Shown here piece by piece: positions 1-6,103 of a stretch of 14,842 nt of DNA. Position numbers and translations under genes: made by a program. Origin of the DNA: an uncultured bacterium (GTDB lineage: Bacteria > Verrucomicrobiota > Kiritimatiellia > RFP12 > UBA1067); NCBI GenBank assembly GCA_900547945.1, contig URIT01000079.1:1-14842 (forward strand), in the 5' to 3' direction. The notes under the pieces were generated by a model. It made no database searches. It saw nothing but the letters and a program-made list of their open reading frames with translations, and was not told the origin of the DNA. Positions within the stretch are counted from its first letter, which is position 1, and each line of letters begins with the position of its first letter.

Positions 1-720
1 GAGCCGCTCGGCCCCCGCCGCGCACAGCGCCTCCTCGCAGCGGCGGATCTCCCCCTCGCCCGGCAGGAAGCAGAGGATGTCGCCGCCCGGCTCGGCGAGG
101 GCGCGCCGCACCGCGCCGGCCATCTGCGCGGCGACGGGGGCGTCGGAGGCGACCTGCAGGTAGCGCGTCTCGACGGGGAACATGCGCGCCTCGGCGGTGT
201 GGACGTCCGCATCGCCGAGGTGGGCGGCCACGGCGTCCACGTCCAGCGTCGCGGACATCACGAGGAGGCGCAGGTCGTCCCGCAGCGCGCGGCGCACGTC
301 AAGCGCCATCGCGAAGCCGAGATCGCACGCGAGCGAACGCTCGTGGAACTCGTCGAAGACGACGAGCCCCACGTCCGCGAGCTCGGGGTCGGCGATGAGC
401 CGCTGCGCGAGCAGGCCCTCCGTCACGATCTCCAGGCGCGTGCGGGACGACACCTTCCGCTCCAGGCGCACCTGGTAGCCCACGGTCTCGCCCAGCGGCT
501 CGCCGAGGCGGCGCGCGATGTAGGCCGCGCAGCTGCGCGCGGCGAGGCGGCGCGGCTCCAGCATGAGGATCTTCCGCCCGCGCAGGAACGGCGCGTCCAA
601 GAGCGCGGGCGGCACGCACGTCGTCTTGCCGCTCCCCGGCGGCGCGCGCAGCACGACCGAGCGGTTGCGCGCGAGCGACGCGCGGATCTGCGGGATGATT
701 GCCTCGACGGGGAAAGACAT
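1..720 (-). CDS. hrpB: ATP-dependent RNA helicase HrpB, N-terminal 240 residues (3' part outside window)
   Basis: The frame is open from an ATG at 718-720 to the window edge and begins MSFPVEAI. It is a DEAH/DExH superfamily 2 helicase. Visible motifs in order: Walker A APPGSGKTT (residues 26-34), EPRRLAA (55-61), TEG (100-102), the HrpB-specific DEFHERS box (123-129), SAT (156-158) and FLPGEGEI (218-225), where the second RecA-like domain starts. The DEFH spelling of motif II and the FLPG motif separate HrpB from HrpA, which carries DEAH. HrpB proteins are usually about 800 residues, so roughly two thirds is missing to the left. The upstream sequence lacks a clear Shine-Dalgarno, and the start lies only 8 bp from the repeat element, so the leader of this mRNA would consist of repeat sequence. 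Predicted to be a cytoplasmic RNA helicase; its physiological role is poorly defined in most bacteria. Confidence 0.93.
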   Translation of the reverse strand, partial: MSFPVEAIIPQIRASLARNRSVVLRAPPGSGKTTCVPPALLDAPFLRGRKILMLEPRRLAARSCAAYIARRLGEPLGETVGYQVRLERKVSSRTRLEIVTEGLLAQRLIADPELADVGLVVFDEFHERSLACDLGFAMALDVRRALRDDLRLLVMSATLDVDAVAAHLGDADVHTAEARMFPVETRYLQVASDAPVAAQMAGAVRRALAEPGGDILCFLPGEGEIRRCEEALCAAGAERL

Positions 721-753
721 GTTCTATTTAAGTCGCCGCTACGCGGCTTTAAG

Positions 754-841
754 TAGTTAAGTAGTTAAGTAGTTAAGTGATTAAGTAGTTAAGTGGTTAA
801 GTAGTTAAGTGGTTAAGTGGTTAAGCAGTTAAGTAGCTAAA
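754..841 (+). repeat. Tandem octamer tract, 11 units (left arm)
   Basis: Eleven consecutive 8-bp units, mostly TAGTTAAG or TGGTTAAG, with single variants TGATTAAG, CAGTTAAG and TAGCTAAA. Units start at 754, 762, 770, 778, 786, 794, 802, 810, 818, 826 and 834. Variation is concentrated at the second and third bases of the unit, while TTAAG is nearly invariant. The contiguous head-to-tail arrangement has no spacers, which excludes a CRISPR array. Confidence 0.92.
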
Positions 842-962
842 CGGAAAGACGACTCGTTGTGCGTCCCAAACACGCGGCGCGTTTTTAAACGGCGCTTCTA
901 AGGACAAAAAGTCCACAACGCATTGCGGAACGGGACGCATGGAGCTTCTGCCTGAAGGACAA
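842..962. other. Unique core of element 1, possibly structured
   Basis: A non-repetitive segment of about 120 bp between the two octamer tracts. It contains small internal inverted repeats: TGCGTCCC at 860-867 with GGGACGCA at 932-939, which could close a stem around most of the core, and GGAC (902-905) with GTCC (911-914) around a five-A loop. I see no convincing promoter or coding frame. It has no obvious similarity by eye to the core of element 2. Confidence 0.45.
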
Positions 963-1013
963 CTTAACCACTTAACCACTTCTTAACCACTTAACTACTT
1001 AACTACTTAACTA
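963..1013 (-). repeat. Tandem octamer tract, 6 units (right arm)
   Basis: Six CTTAACCA/CTTAACTA units, the reverse complement of the left tract, at 963-970, 971-978, 982-989, 990-997, 998-1005 and 1006-1013, with a 3-bp interruption (CTT) at 979-981. The last three units pair exactly with the first three of the left tract. The right arm is shorter than the left (6 against 11 units), as expected if unit number changes by slippage. Confidence 0.9.
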
Positions 1014-1019
1014 CTTAAA

Positions 1020-1087
1020 GCCGCGTAGCGGCGACTTAACCATTTAAAGCCCCGCAGGGGCGACTTAACTTAAAGCCGCGAAGCGGC
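1020..1087. repeat. Three consecutive short GC hairpin modules
   Basis: Three 13-nt perfect hairpins: GCCGCGTAGCGGC (1020-1032), GCCCCGCAGGGGC (1049-1061) and GCCGCGAAGCGGC (1075-1087). Each is preceded by TTAAA and followed by GCGA. The stems are 5 bp and the loops are 3 nt and differ. The middle copy swaps a G-C pair for a C-G pair on both sides, so pairing is kept. Read on the minus strand, the middle copy is followed by TTTAAAT, so it could act as a weak intrinsic terminator for the phosphoesterase transcript; the stem is short for that role. Confidence 0.8.
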
Positions 1088-2395
1088 GATTTCATGGACG
1101 GCCTGGACGGATCCGGTCTTGATGTTGTGGACGACGATCTTGAGCCGGCCGCCCTCGACCGTGCCCTCGATGACGGTGGGGAAGCGATAGGCGATGTCCT
1201 TCGGCATCTCGCAGCCGCCGCCGACGATCTGCGCCCAGGGGCGTTCCGCCGTCGCGGGGTCGAAGCGGTAGCGGTGCTTGTGGGCGCAGACGACGAGCTG
1301 CACGCCGTGCCGCGCGAGGATCGGGCTCCAGAGGTCGTGGCATTCGCGCGACCAGTAGGCGTAGTCGTGCGGGTCGATCTTCACGCCGTCGTGCGGGTAG
1401 TCCGGGTGGTCCGGCGCCGCGAAGAGCGGGATGTGGCAGAAGACGACCTTGAACTTCGCCGCCGCGATGTCGGGGCGGGAGAGGGCCTTTTCGAGCCAGG
1501 CGGCCTGGGCCTTGCGGTAGGGCTCGAAGTTGGCGAGGCCGAACCACTTCGGGTGGCCGTCCGGCTTGTCCTCCCCCGTGTCCATGCCGACGAGGGCGGC
1601 CTCGCCCATGCGCACGGCGAAGTTCCACTTGAGGTCCCACTCCGCGCCCGTGCGCTCGGCGGGGTGGCGCGCGAGCATGACCTCCTCCTTCTTCGAGATC
1701 CAGCTGCCCCGGAAGTCATGGTTGCCGCTCTCGAAGCAGACGGGGATGTCCGCCGCGTAGTCCCTGTCCGCGATCGGCGGGTCGAGGAAAATCTCGACGG
1801 CCGTCCGCTTCTCCTGCGTCGTGTTCGTCGCGTCGCCGTTCCAGACGATCAGGCCGGGCTTGAGCGCCTTCATCTTCTTCACGACGGGCTGGAACGCCGC
1901 CCACTGCGCGTGCGTGTCGTTCATCACCGCGAAGTGCGTCTTCGCCGCCGCGCCGAGCGTCGTGAAGGCGTGGACCTTGCCGACGACGGGCGCGCCGAGC
2001 TTCGCGTCGTAGATGTTCTTGTAGTCCGTGAACGGCGTCGTCACCGTGCGGTACCAGTAGGTCGTCGCGGGCTTCAGGCCCTCCAGGCGCACCTGGAGGG
2101 CCGCGACGTCGATCGGCACGAGGCCGTAGCCGCCGCCCTTCACCGTGCGCGCGTTGCGCATCTCCGGGTTGTCCGCAAGCTCGACGACACCCTTCGCGAG
2201 GCCCGAGACGCGCCACGAGACGCCCATCGTCGTCTCGCCCGGCGCCTGCAGGCACGGCTCGCCGACCGTGAAGGGATCCGTCCCGATGCCCTCGAACGGC
2301 TTGCGCGGCTTCGGAGGCCGCTGTGCGCCCGCCGGCGCGGCGACCGCCGCCGCCATCAAGGCCGATCCCGACAAAAACGTCCGTCTGTTCACCAT
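1070..2395 (-). CDS. Tat-exported calcineurin-like metallophosphoesterase with purple-acid-phosphatase-type N-terminal domain
   Basis: 441 residues. Residues 1-25 form a Tat signal (MVNRRTFLSGSA, then an Ala-rich stretch ending AGAQ). Residues about 40-148 resemble the fibronectin-III-like domain that precedes PAP-type phosphatases (MGVSWRVSG, LEGLKPATTYWYR). The metallophosphoesterase domain shows all metal-binding blocks: DTH (160-162), NGD (186-188), GNHD (224-227), CHIP (320-323) and AHKH (371-374), the last replacing the usual GHxH. It probably hydrolyses phosphate esters in the periplasm; the substrate cannot be read. I chose the ATG at 2395 because AAGGAGC lies just upstream; a TTG eight codons earlier would encode that ribosome binding site. 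The gene begins 20 bp after the ORF6N gene. Its last residues and TAA stop come from repeat element 1. Confidence 0.92.
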   Translation of the reverse strand: MVNRRTFLSGSALMAAAVAAPAGAQRPPKPRKPFEGIGTDPFTVGEPCLQAPGETTMGVSWRVSGLAKGVVELADNPEMRNARTVKGGGYGLVPIDVAALQVRLEGLKPATTYWYRTVTTPFTDYKNIYDAKLGAPVVGKVHAFTTLGAAAKTHFAVMNDTHAQWAAFQPVVKKMKALKPGLIVWNGDATNTTQEKRTAVEIFLDPPIADRDYAADIPVCFESGNHDFRGSWISKKEEVMLARHPAERTGAEWDLKWNFAVRMGEAALVGMDTGEDKPDGHPKWFGLANFEPYRKAQAAWLEKALSRPDIAAAKFKVVFCHIPLFAAPDHPDYPHDGVKIDPHDYAYWSRECHDLWSPILARHGVQLVVCAHKHRYRFDPATAERPWAQIVGGGCEMPKDIAYRFPTVIEGTVEGGRLKIVVHNIKTGSVQAVHEIAASRL

Positions 2396-2415
2396 GCTCT
2401 TGCTCCTTTTTCCTT

Positions 2416-3423
2416 TCAAGATTCCACATAAGAACCGCGACTCCGCGATTCCTCCACATCCACAGCCCCCGTCCCATACTCCTTTCGTTCGCCCGAGGCA
2501 CTGCGGATCGATTCCAAGAGTCCCGGAATCATCTCCTCGCCCATCTTCGCGGCGGCGAACGTCAGGCGACCAGCGTCTTTCAACGACGCCCCCGTCCAGA
2601 AGAGTTCCCTCTGATCGACAATGATGAACCGATCATGGCACATTCCGCAGAACGTCTTCGTGAAATGACCGTACTGCCTGCCGAAGGCTTCAAAGTCCGA
2701 CTCCGCCAACTCGCCATTGGAGTGCGTGACGAGTTCAATCCTGACGCCACGCCCACGTTTCGCGAGCATGTCGAGCGTTGCGACGCCTACATAGGCATCA
2801 ACGACAACAAGTTCCCTCCTGGCGCGGCGGATGAACTTTATCAAGAGCGACTTTGCATCCCAGAACCTACCCTGGTAGAAAATCTGCGCCAGAGGCACGT
2901 CCCCCTCGTTCATCTTTGCGAAGATCTGGTTAAACCTCTCTTCATTACGGGATTGATCTGTGATCTGCCGGCGCTCAACCGTCTCCAGACGCATCAGCAG
3001 CGGTTCCACCTTCGGCATCACCAACGCCATCGATGCAAGCGTCCTGCGCATCGCGACAAACGCATTCATGATGCGAATGCTTGTCGAGATGGCGATGTCG
3101 CTTCGTAGCACGGCAGACAACATGGCGATTCCCTGTTCGGTGAACACCATGGACTTCTGGGGCCAATAACGCATCTTTCCCGACACATCACAATCTGTGA
3201 TCAGTGGACGAATTTCATCTTTATCGACCTCGAACATGAAGTTATCGGGGAACCGCCTCAGGTTCCGGCGTACGGCCTGGTTGAAGACGCGCAGTTCGAC
3301 CTGGTACAGATCGGCCAGGTCACGGTCCAACATGACGTGGACGCCGCGAATCACGCAGATCTTCCGCTGTATGGCATCCAGACCTCCGGCATCGGTTGTC
3401 TGGATCAATTCCCCTGCGTTCAT
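2416..3423 (-). CDS. ORF6N-domain DNA-binding protein with C-terminal PLD-like domain
   Basis: 335 residues. Residues about 14-102 match the ORF6N domain of phage and bacterial regulators (IQRKICVIRGVHVMLDRDLADLY, shortened here to its key blocks VIRG, MLDRDLA, FNQAVRRN, RFPDNFMF and TEQGIAML). A charged helical linker (about 140-175) follows. A C-terminal region (185-300) contains HDRFIIVD (263-270) and FWTGASLKD, the form seen in phospholipase-D-like domains fused to ORF6N; the HxK motif reads HxR here. It may bind DNA; nuclease activity is uncertain. The start at 3423 is preceded by GGGAGAGGG; an ATG five codons upstream lacks such a site. The gene looks lower in GC than its neighbours and lies 39 bp after the DoxX remnant, suggesting acquired phage-derived DNA. 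Confidence 0.87.
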   Translation of the reverse strand: MNAGELIQTTDAGGLDAIQRKICVIRGVHVMLDRDLADLYQVELRVFNQAVRRNLRRFPDNFMFEVDKDEIRPLITDCDVSGKMRYWPQKSMVFTEQGIAMLSAVLRSDIAISTSIRIMNAFVAMRRTLASMALVMPKVEPLLMRLETVERRQITDQSRNEERFNQIFAKMNEGDVPLAQIFYQGRFWDAKSLLIKFIRRARRELVVVDAYVGVATLDMLAKRGRGVRIELVTHSNGELAESDFEAFGRQYGHFTKTFCGMCHDRFIIVDQRELFWTGASLKDAGRLTFAAAKMGEEMIPGLLESIRSASGERKEYGTGAVDVEESRSRGSYVES

Positions 3424-3462
3424 GGACCCTCTCCCCATCTAGCTGGTATGCGACAACTGCTC

Positions 3463-3756
3463 CTAGTTCCACTTCCGCGTCCGGGCGGGGAGGCCCTTCG
3501 CGAAGATCTTGTTGACGAGATTGACGTTCTCGACCATCTGGAAGTCGAACATGCCCACACAGATCGCATCCGCGCCGTTGTTGAAGGCGTAGGGGAAGCC
3601 CTCGCGCGGATGGATCGCGCCCGCGAACCAGTCACTGGACTGGAGAAACCCCTTCGCGGTCCAGTTGTCCTGGCAGAGCTTCCACACGCCTTCGTAGAGG
3701 AAGTGCCACCCAATCGCCATGCGCAGAAGCGCGTAGAGTCCATCTCGCATGTTCAT
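3463..3756 (-). CDS. 97-residue chimeric ORF: DoxX-family N-terminus joined to the tail of another protein
   Basis: An intact short reading frame with GAGGAG nine bases before its ATG. Residues 1-46 (RMAIGWHFLYEGVWKL, then NWTAKGFLQSSDWFAG) match the first transmembrane segment and following loop of DoxX-family membrane proteins, which usually have four membrane helices and 140 or more residues. The remaining helices are absent. From about residue 50 (PYAFNNGADAICVGMFDFQ, then VENVNLVNKI and RTRKW) the sequence is soluble in character and resembles the last strand and C-terminus of a TIM-barrel or aldo/keto-reductase-like enzyme. I infer an in-frame deletion that fused two genes; it is probably a non-functional remnant. 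It starts 34 bp from repeat element 2 and heads the ORF6N/phosphoesterase block. Confidence 0.68.
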   Translation of the reverse strand: MNMRDGLYALLRMAIGWHFLYEGVWKLCQDNWTAKGFLQSSDWFAGAIHPREGFPYAFNNGADAICVGMFDFQMVENVNLVNKIFAKGLPARTRKWN

Positions 3757-3790
3757 TTCGCTTACTCCTCGTCCACCAACTCAATCGCAG

Positions 3791-3946
3791 ATTAAGTCGC
3801 CGCTCTGCGGCTTTAAGTAATTAAGTAGTTAAGTGATTTGTAATCTAAGCCGTTGCCTTGACGGAATCTACAGGATTGGCAAGATTCACATGTGGATATC
3901 CACCAGAAACTTAACGACTTAATCACTTAAAGCGGAGCGACTTAAA
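3791..3946. repeat. Inverted-repeat element 2 (degenerate copy of element 1 plan)
   Basis: The left arm (3791-3835) has the hairpin GCCGCTCTGCGGC flanked by AAGTC and TTTAAG, then octamers TAATTAAG, TAGTTAAG and a partial TGATT. The right arm (3910-3946) has CTTAACGA, CTTAATCA, CTTAAAGC and then GCGACTTAA, with most of the second hairpin lost. Reverse-complementing the right arm aligns it with the left with a few mismatches and the hairpin gap. The core (3836-3909) is unrelated by eye to the core of element 1 and includes a perfect 12-bp palindrome GTGGATATCCAC (3892-3903) and a GAATCT/AGATTC pair (3864-3869, 3882-3887). It lies between the chimeric DoxX ORF and the Gfo/Idh/MocA lipoprotein gene, where it may end transcription of the six-gene operon. 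Confidence 0.85.
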
Positions 3947-3951
3947 ACAAT

Positions 3952-5088
3952 CTACCCCTCCATCCCGCAGGCCATGAGCGTGGCCTTGTGGACGGCGACG
4001 TCGTGGTCGTACTGGCCGGGCGGGTTCGGACGCCGCCCGCGCACGATGTCCGCGAGTTCCTTGAGCTGGTCGGCGTAGCGGTCCTTCTGCACGCCGCAGG
4101 CCACCGTGTGCGTCCCCGCCTTGTAGCCGCCCGCCGGCGCCTTGAGGCGCAGTTCGAGCGTCGTGGGCCTGCCGTCGAAGCGCTCGATCGGGCGCAGGTC
4201 GATGGCCCCCTTCGTCCCCTGGATGCGCAGCCAGCGCGTCGCGCACGCCGCGTGGCGCGCCGTGCGCACCGTCACCGTGGCGCGCGGCCATTCCAGCACG
4301 CTCACGCAGTTCGTCCCCGCGTCTGCGGGGTCGCCGGGCGCGGGGAGGCGCACGACGTGGGCGCGCGCGGGGAGGCCGGGCATCATCGGAAGGATGAAGT
4401 CGATGAGGTGGCAACCGAGGTTGTACATGAGGCCGCCCTTGAAGGAGGCGATGTAGGCGTTGTAGTTCCTGCTGCCGTAGTCGTGGTACATGTCGGCCTC
4501 GACGGAGATGATCTCCCCGAGCCAACCCTCCTTGACGGCCTTCTGGCAGAACCGGATCGCCGGGTTCACGCGGAACATGTAGCCGATCTGCACGGGGAGG
4601 CCGCGCGCCTTGCAGAACGCCATCAGCGCCTCGAACTTCCTGAAGTTCTGACCGCACGGCTTGTCGAGGTGCATCGCAAGGCCGTGCTTCGCGACCTGCC
4701 AGGCGACGGGGATGAGGTCGTCGTTCGTCACCTCCACGAAGACGCACTGGATCGTCTTGTCCGCCCAGACCTGCTCGGGCGTGAGGCGCGGCACGCCGTC
4801 GAAGATCTTGAAGTCGCGGTCTTCGGCCGGCGTCTTCGAGGCGCGGTCGTCGACGATGCCGACAAGCTCGTAGTCGTCGGGCAGCCTGCGGAGCGAATGG
4901 AACTTCCCGTCCGCGTGCTCGTGGCGCATGCCCCACTGGACGACGCGCACCTTCTTCGCGTCCGGGAACGGCCTCCACGGCACGACGGGCGTCGCGTGCG
5001 TCACCGCGTCCACCGCCTTCTTCTCGCCCGTCACGCAGCCCGCCGCCGCGAACGCCGCCGAGAGCCCCAGAAAATCACGTCGCTTCAT
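3952..5088 (-). CDS. Gfo/Idh/MocA-family oxidoreductase, Tat lipoprotein
   Basis: 378 residues. The N-terminus MKRRDFLGLSAAFAAAGC combines a twin-arginine signal with a lipobox ending at Cys18, so the protein is probably exported folded and lipid-anchored. The Rossmann region starts at about residue 46 (VRVVQWGMRHEHA), where the usual GxGxxG is degenerate. The EKP motif of the family is replaced by HLDKPCG (140-146). The C-terminal alpha/beta domain shows GCHLIDFI (225-232), equivalent to the conserved H-x-x-D block. Family members use NAD(P) to oxidise, reduce or eliminate on sugars; the substrate is unknown. The start at 5088 has GAGG six bases upstream. It is the last gene of the operon, 13 bp after the GH43 gene, and ends five bases before element 2. 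Confidence 0.9.
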   Translation of the reverse strand: MKRRDFLGLSAAFAAAGCVTGEKKAVDAVTHATPVVPWRPFPDAKKVRVVQWGMRHEHADGKFHSLRRLPDDYELVGIVDDRASKTPAEDRDFKIFDGVPRLTPEQVWADKTIQCVFVEVTNDDLIPVAWQVAKHGLAMHLDKPCGQNFRKFEALMAFCKARGLPVQIGYMFRVNPAIRFCQKAVKEGWLGEIISVEADMYHDYGSRNYNAYIASFKGGLMYNLGCHLIDFILPMMPGLPARAHVVRLPAPGDPADAGTNCVSVLEWPRATVTVRTARHAACATRWLRIQGTKGAIDLRPIERFDGRPTTLELRLKAPAGGYKAGTHTVACGVQKDRYADQLKELADIVRGRRPNPPGQYDHDVAVHKATLMACGMEG

Positions 5089-5101
5089 CTTGACCTCGCC
5101 T

Positions 5102-6103
5102 TCACTTCCGTTGTTCCGGTTCCACATGCCACTCCACGCCCGCGCAGGAAAGCCCCGCGTCGCCCCAGACGACCGGGAAGAGCTTCATCCGCTCGTCCGG
5201 CGTCTTGTTCGGCTGGTGGAGCGAGAGCATGAGCGCGCCGTCGAAGCGGTTGAAGAGCATGCCGTGCCCGCCGTCCCGCGTGTAGAGGGGCGTGTGCCGC
5301 GTCCAGGGCCCCCGGACGGAGCCGCTTTCGGAGACGCACTGCAGCACGCAGTAGCCGCTCCCCTTCAGGAAGTTGCTCCAGATCATGCGCAGCGCCCGCT
5401 CCCCCTTCCGCCGGATCAGGAAGGGGCCGTCCGTCACGTGCCCGCCGCCCGGCGCGTCCGCCGCGCGGAAGAGCTCGACCGGCTCCGCCGTGAAGCGCGC
5501 CAGGTCGCGGCTCATCGGCGCCGCCATCATGCGCCCGTTCCCCGTCTGGCACCACTCGTGGCAGAACACCATCCACGGCACGCCGTCCTCCACCCAGAGC
5601 GTCCCGTCGAGGCACATCCATTCGGGCGGCGTCACGCTCCCCGCCTTCACCGGCCTGAACGGCCCGAGCGGGCTCTCGCTGCGGAACACCCACACGCCGC
5701 GCGGCTGAAGCCCCCCGCCCGTGAAGCCCTCCTGCAACATCGGCCTGATCGGATGCGCCGCGTCCGGGGCGAAGGTCAGCGTGGTGAAGAGCCAGTACGC
5801 GCCGTCGTATTTGTGGACCTCGGGCGCCCACACGGCGGTGTTCTTCACCTCCGGCGGCAGCGTCATCGCCATCCGCTTCTCGCTCCAGCGCTCGAGATCC
5901 GCCGACGTGCGCACACCCACGCCCTTCCCGCCATTCCACGGCTTCGACTCGTAGAGGTAGTACGTGCCGTTGTCGGGCAGCACGAAGGGGTCGCGGATCT
6001 GGAAGTCCGCCCGCGTCAACGCCTTCGGCTCCGCCGCAAGGCCCGCCCCCGCCCATAGCGCCGCGCACGCCGCGGCGAGCCCCAGAACGTTCCGCCGCGC
6101 CAT
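5102..6103 (-). CDS. Glycoside hydrolase family 43-like protein (secreted)
   Basis: 333 residues with a signal sequence MARRNVLGLAAACAALWAGAGLAA that may be Tat-type. The five-bladed beta-propeller pattern is clear: IRDPFVL with Asp38 as the general base, VWAPEVHKYDGAYWLF (91-106), LDGTLWVEDGVPWMVF (165-180) with Asp166 as the pKa modulator, HVTDGPFLI (222-230) at the general-acid position, and GGHGMLFNRFDG (278-289). The usual Glu general acid is Asp225 here. Family 43 enzymes act mainly on arabinans, arabinoxylans and galactans; the exact specificity cannot be read. The start at 6103 overlaps the upstream stop in TGATG and has GGAGG eight bases before it, indicating translational coupling with the Gfo/Idh/MocA gene upstream. 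Confidence 0.87.
   Translation of the reverse strand: MARRNVLGLAAACAALWAGAGLAAEPKALTRADFQIRDPFVLPDNGTYYLYESKPWNGGKGVGVRTSADLERWSEKRMAMTLPPEVKNTAVWAPEVHKYDGAYWLFTTLTFAPDAAHPIRPMLQEGFTGGGLQPRGVWVFRSESPLGPFRPVKAGSVTPPEWMCLDGTLWVEDGVPWMVFCHEWCQTGNGRMMAAPMSRDLARFTAEPVELFRAADAPGGGHVTDGPFLIRRKGERALRMIWSNFLKGSGYCVLQCVSESGSVRGPWTRHTPLYTRDGGHGMLFNRFDGALMLSLHQPNKTPDERMKLFPVVWGDAGLSCAGVEWHVEPEQRK
5891..5896. other. CTCGAG, the only predicted PaeR7I/XhoI site in the window
   Basis: The hexamer recognised by the PaeR7I/XhoI restriction family occurs once, inside the GH43 gene. If the methyltransferase at 7577-9250 has this specificity, the adenine would be N6-methylated on both strands. Confidence 0.9.

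Larger units (their letters stand above)
728..1090. repeat. Large inverted-repeat element 1 (octamer tracts plus GC hairpins around a unique core)
   Basis: This fills the gap between hrpB and the phosphoesterase gene. The arms at 728-779 and 988-1039 are a perfect 52-bp inverted repeat, checked base by base. Each arm consists of a GC hairpin (735-747 on the left, 1020-1032 on the right) followed by tandem copies of an 8-bp unit pointing inwards. Beyond the perfect part the octamer tracts continue imperfectly on both sides. A unique core of about 120 bp lies at 842-962. On the right, two more hairpin modules follow (1049-1061 and 1075-1087), and the last lies inside the phosphoesterase reading frame. 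No ORF in it looks like a protein and there is no transposase. Element 2 (3791-3946) has the same plan. It could be a MITE- or REP-like non-autonomous element, or a shared structural intergenic element. Confidence 0.9.

Noticed and set aside
728..1013. CRISPR array
   Set aside because: The repeats are contiguous 8-mers without spacers, are inverted on the other side, and no cas gene is present.
2396..2419. TTG start for the phosphoesterase, extending it by eight codons
   Set aside because: Those codons contain the AAGGAGC ribosome binding site for the ATG at 2395, and the longer form would overlap the ORF6N stop.
3892..3903. Operator at palindrome GTGGATATCCAC
   Set aside because: It is a perfect 12-bp palindrome, but it lies in the core of element 2 with no recognisable promoter or regulator gene, so no regulatory role is supported.
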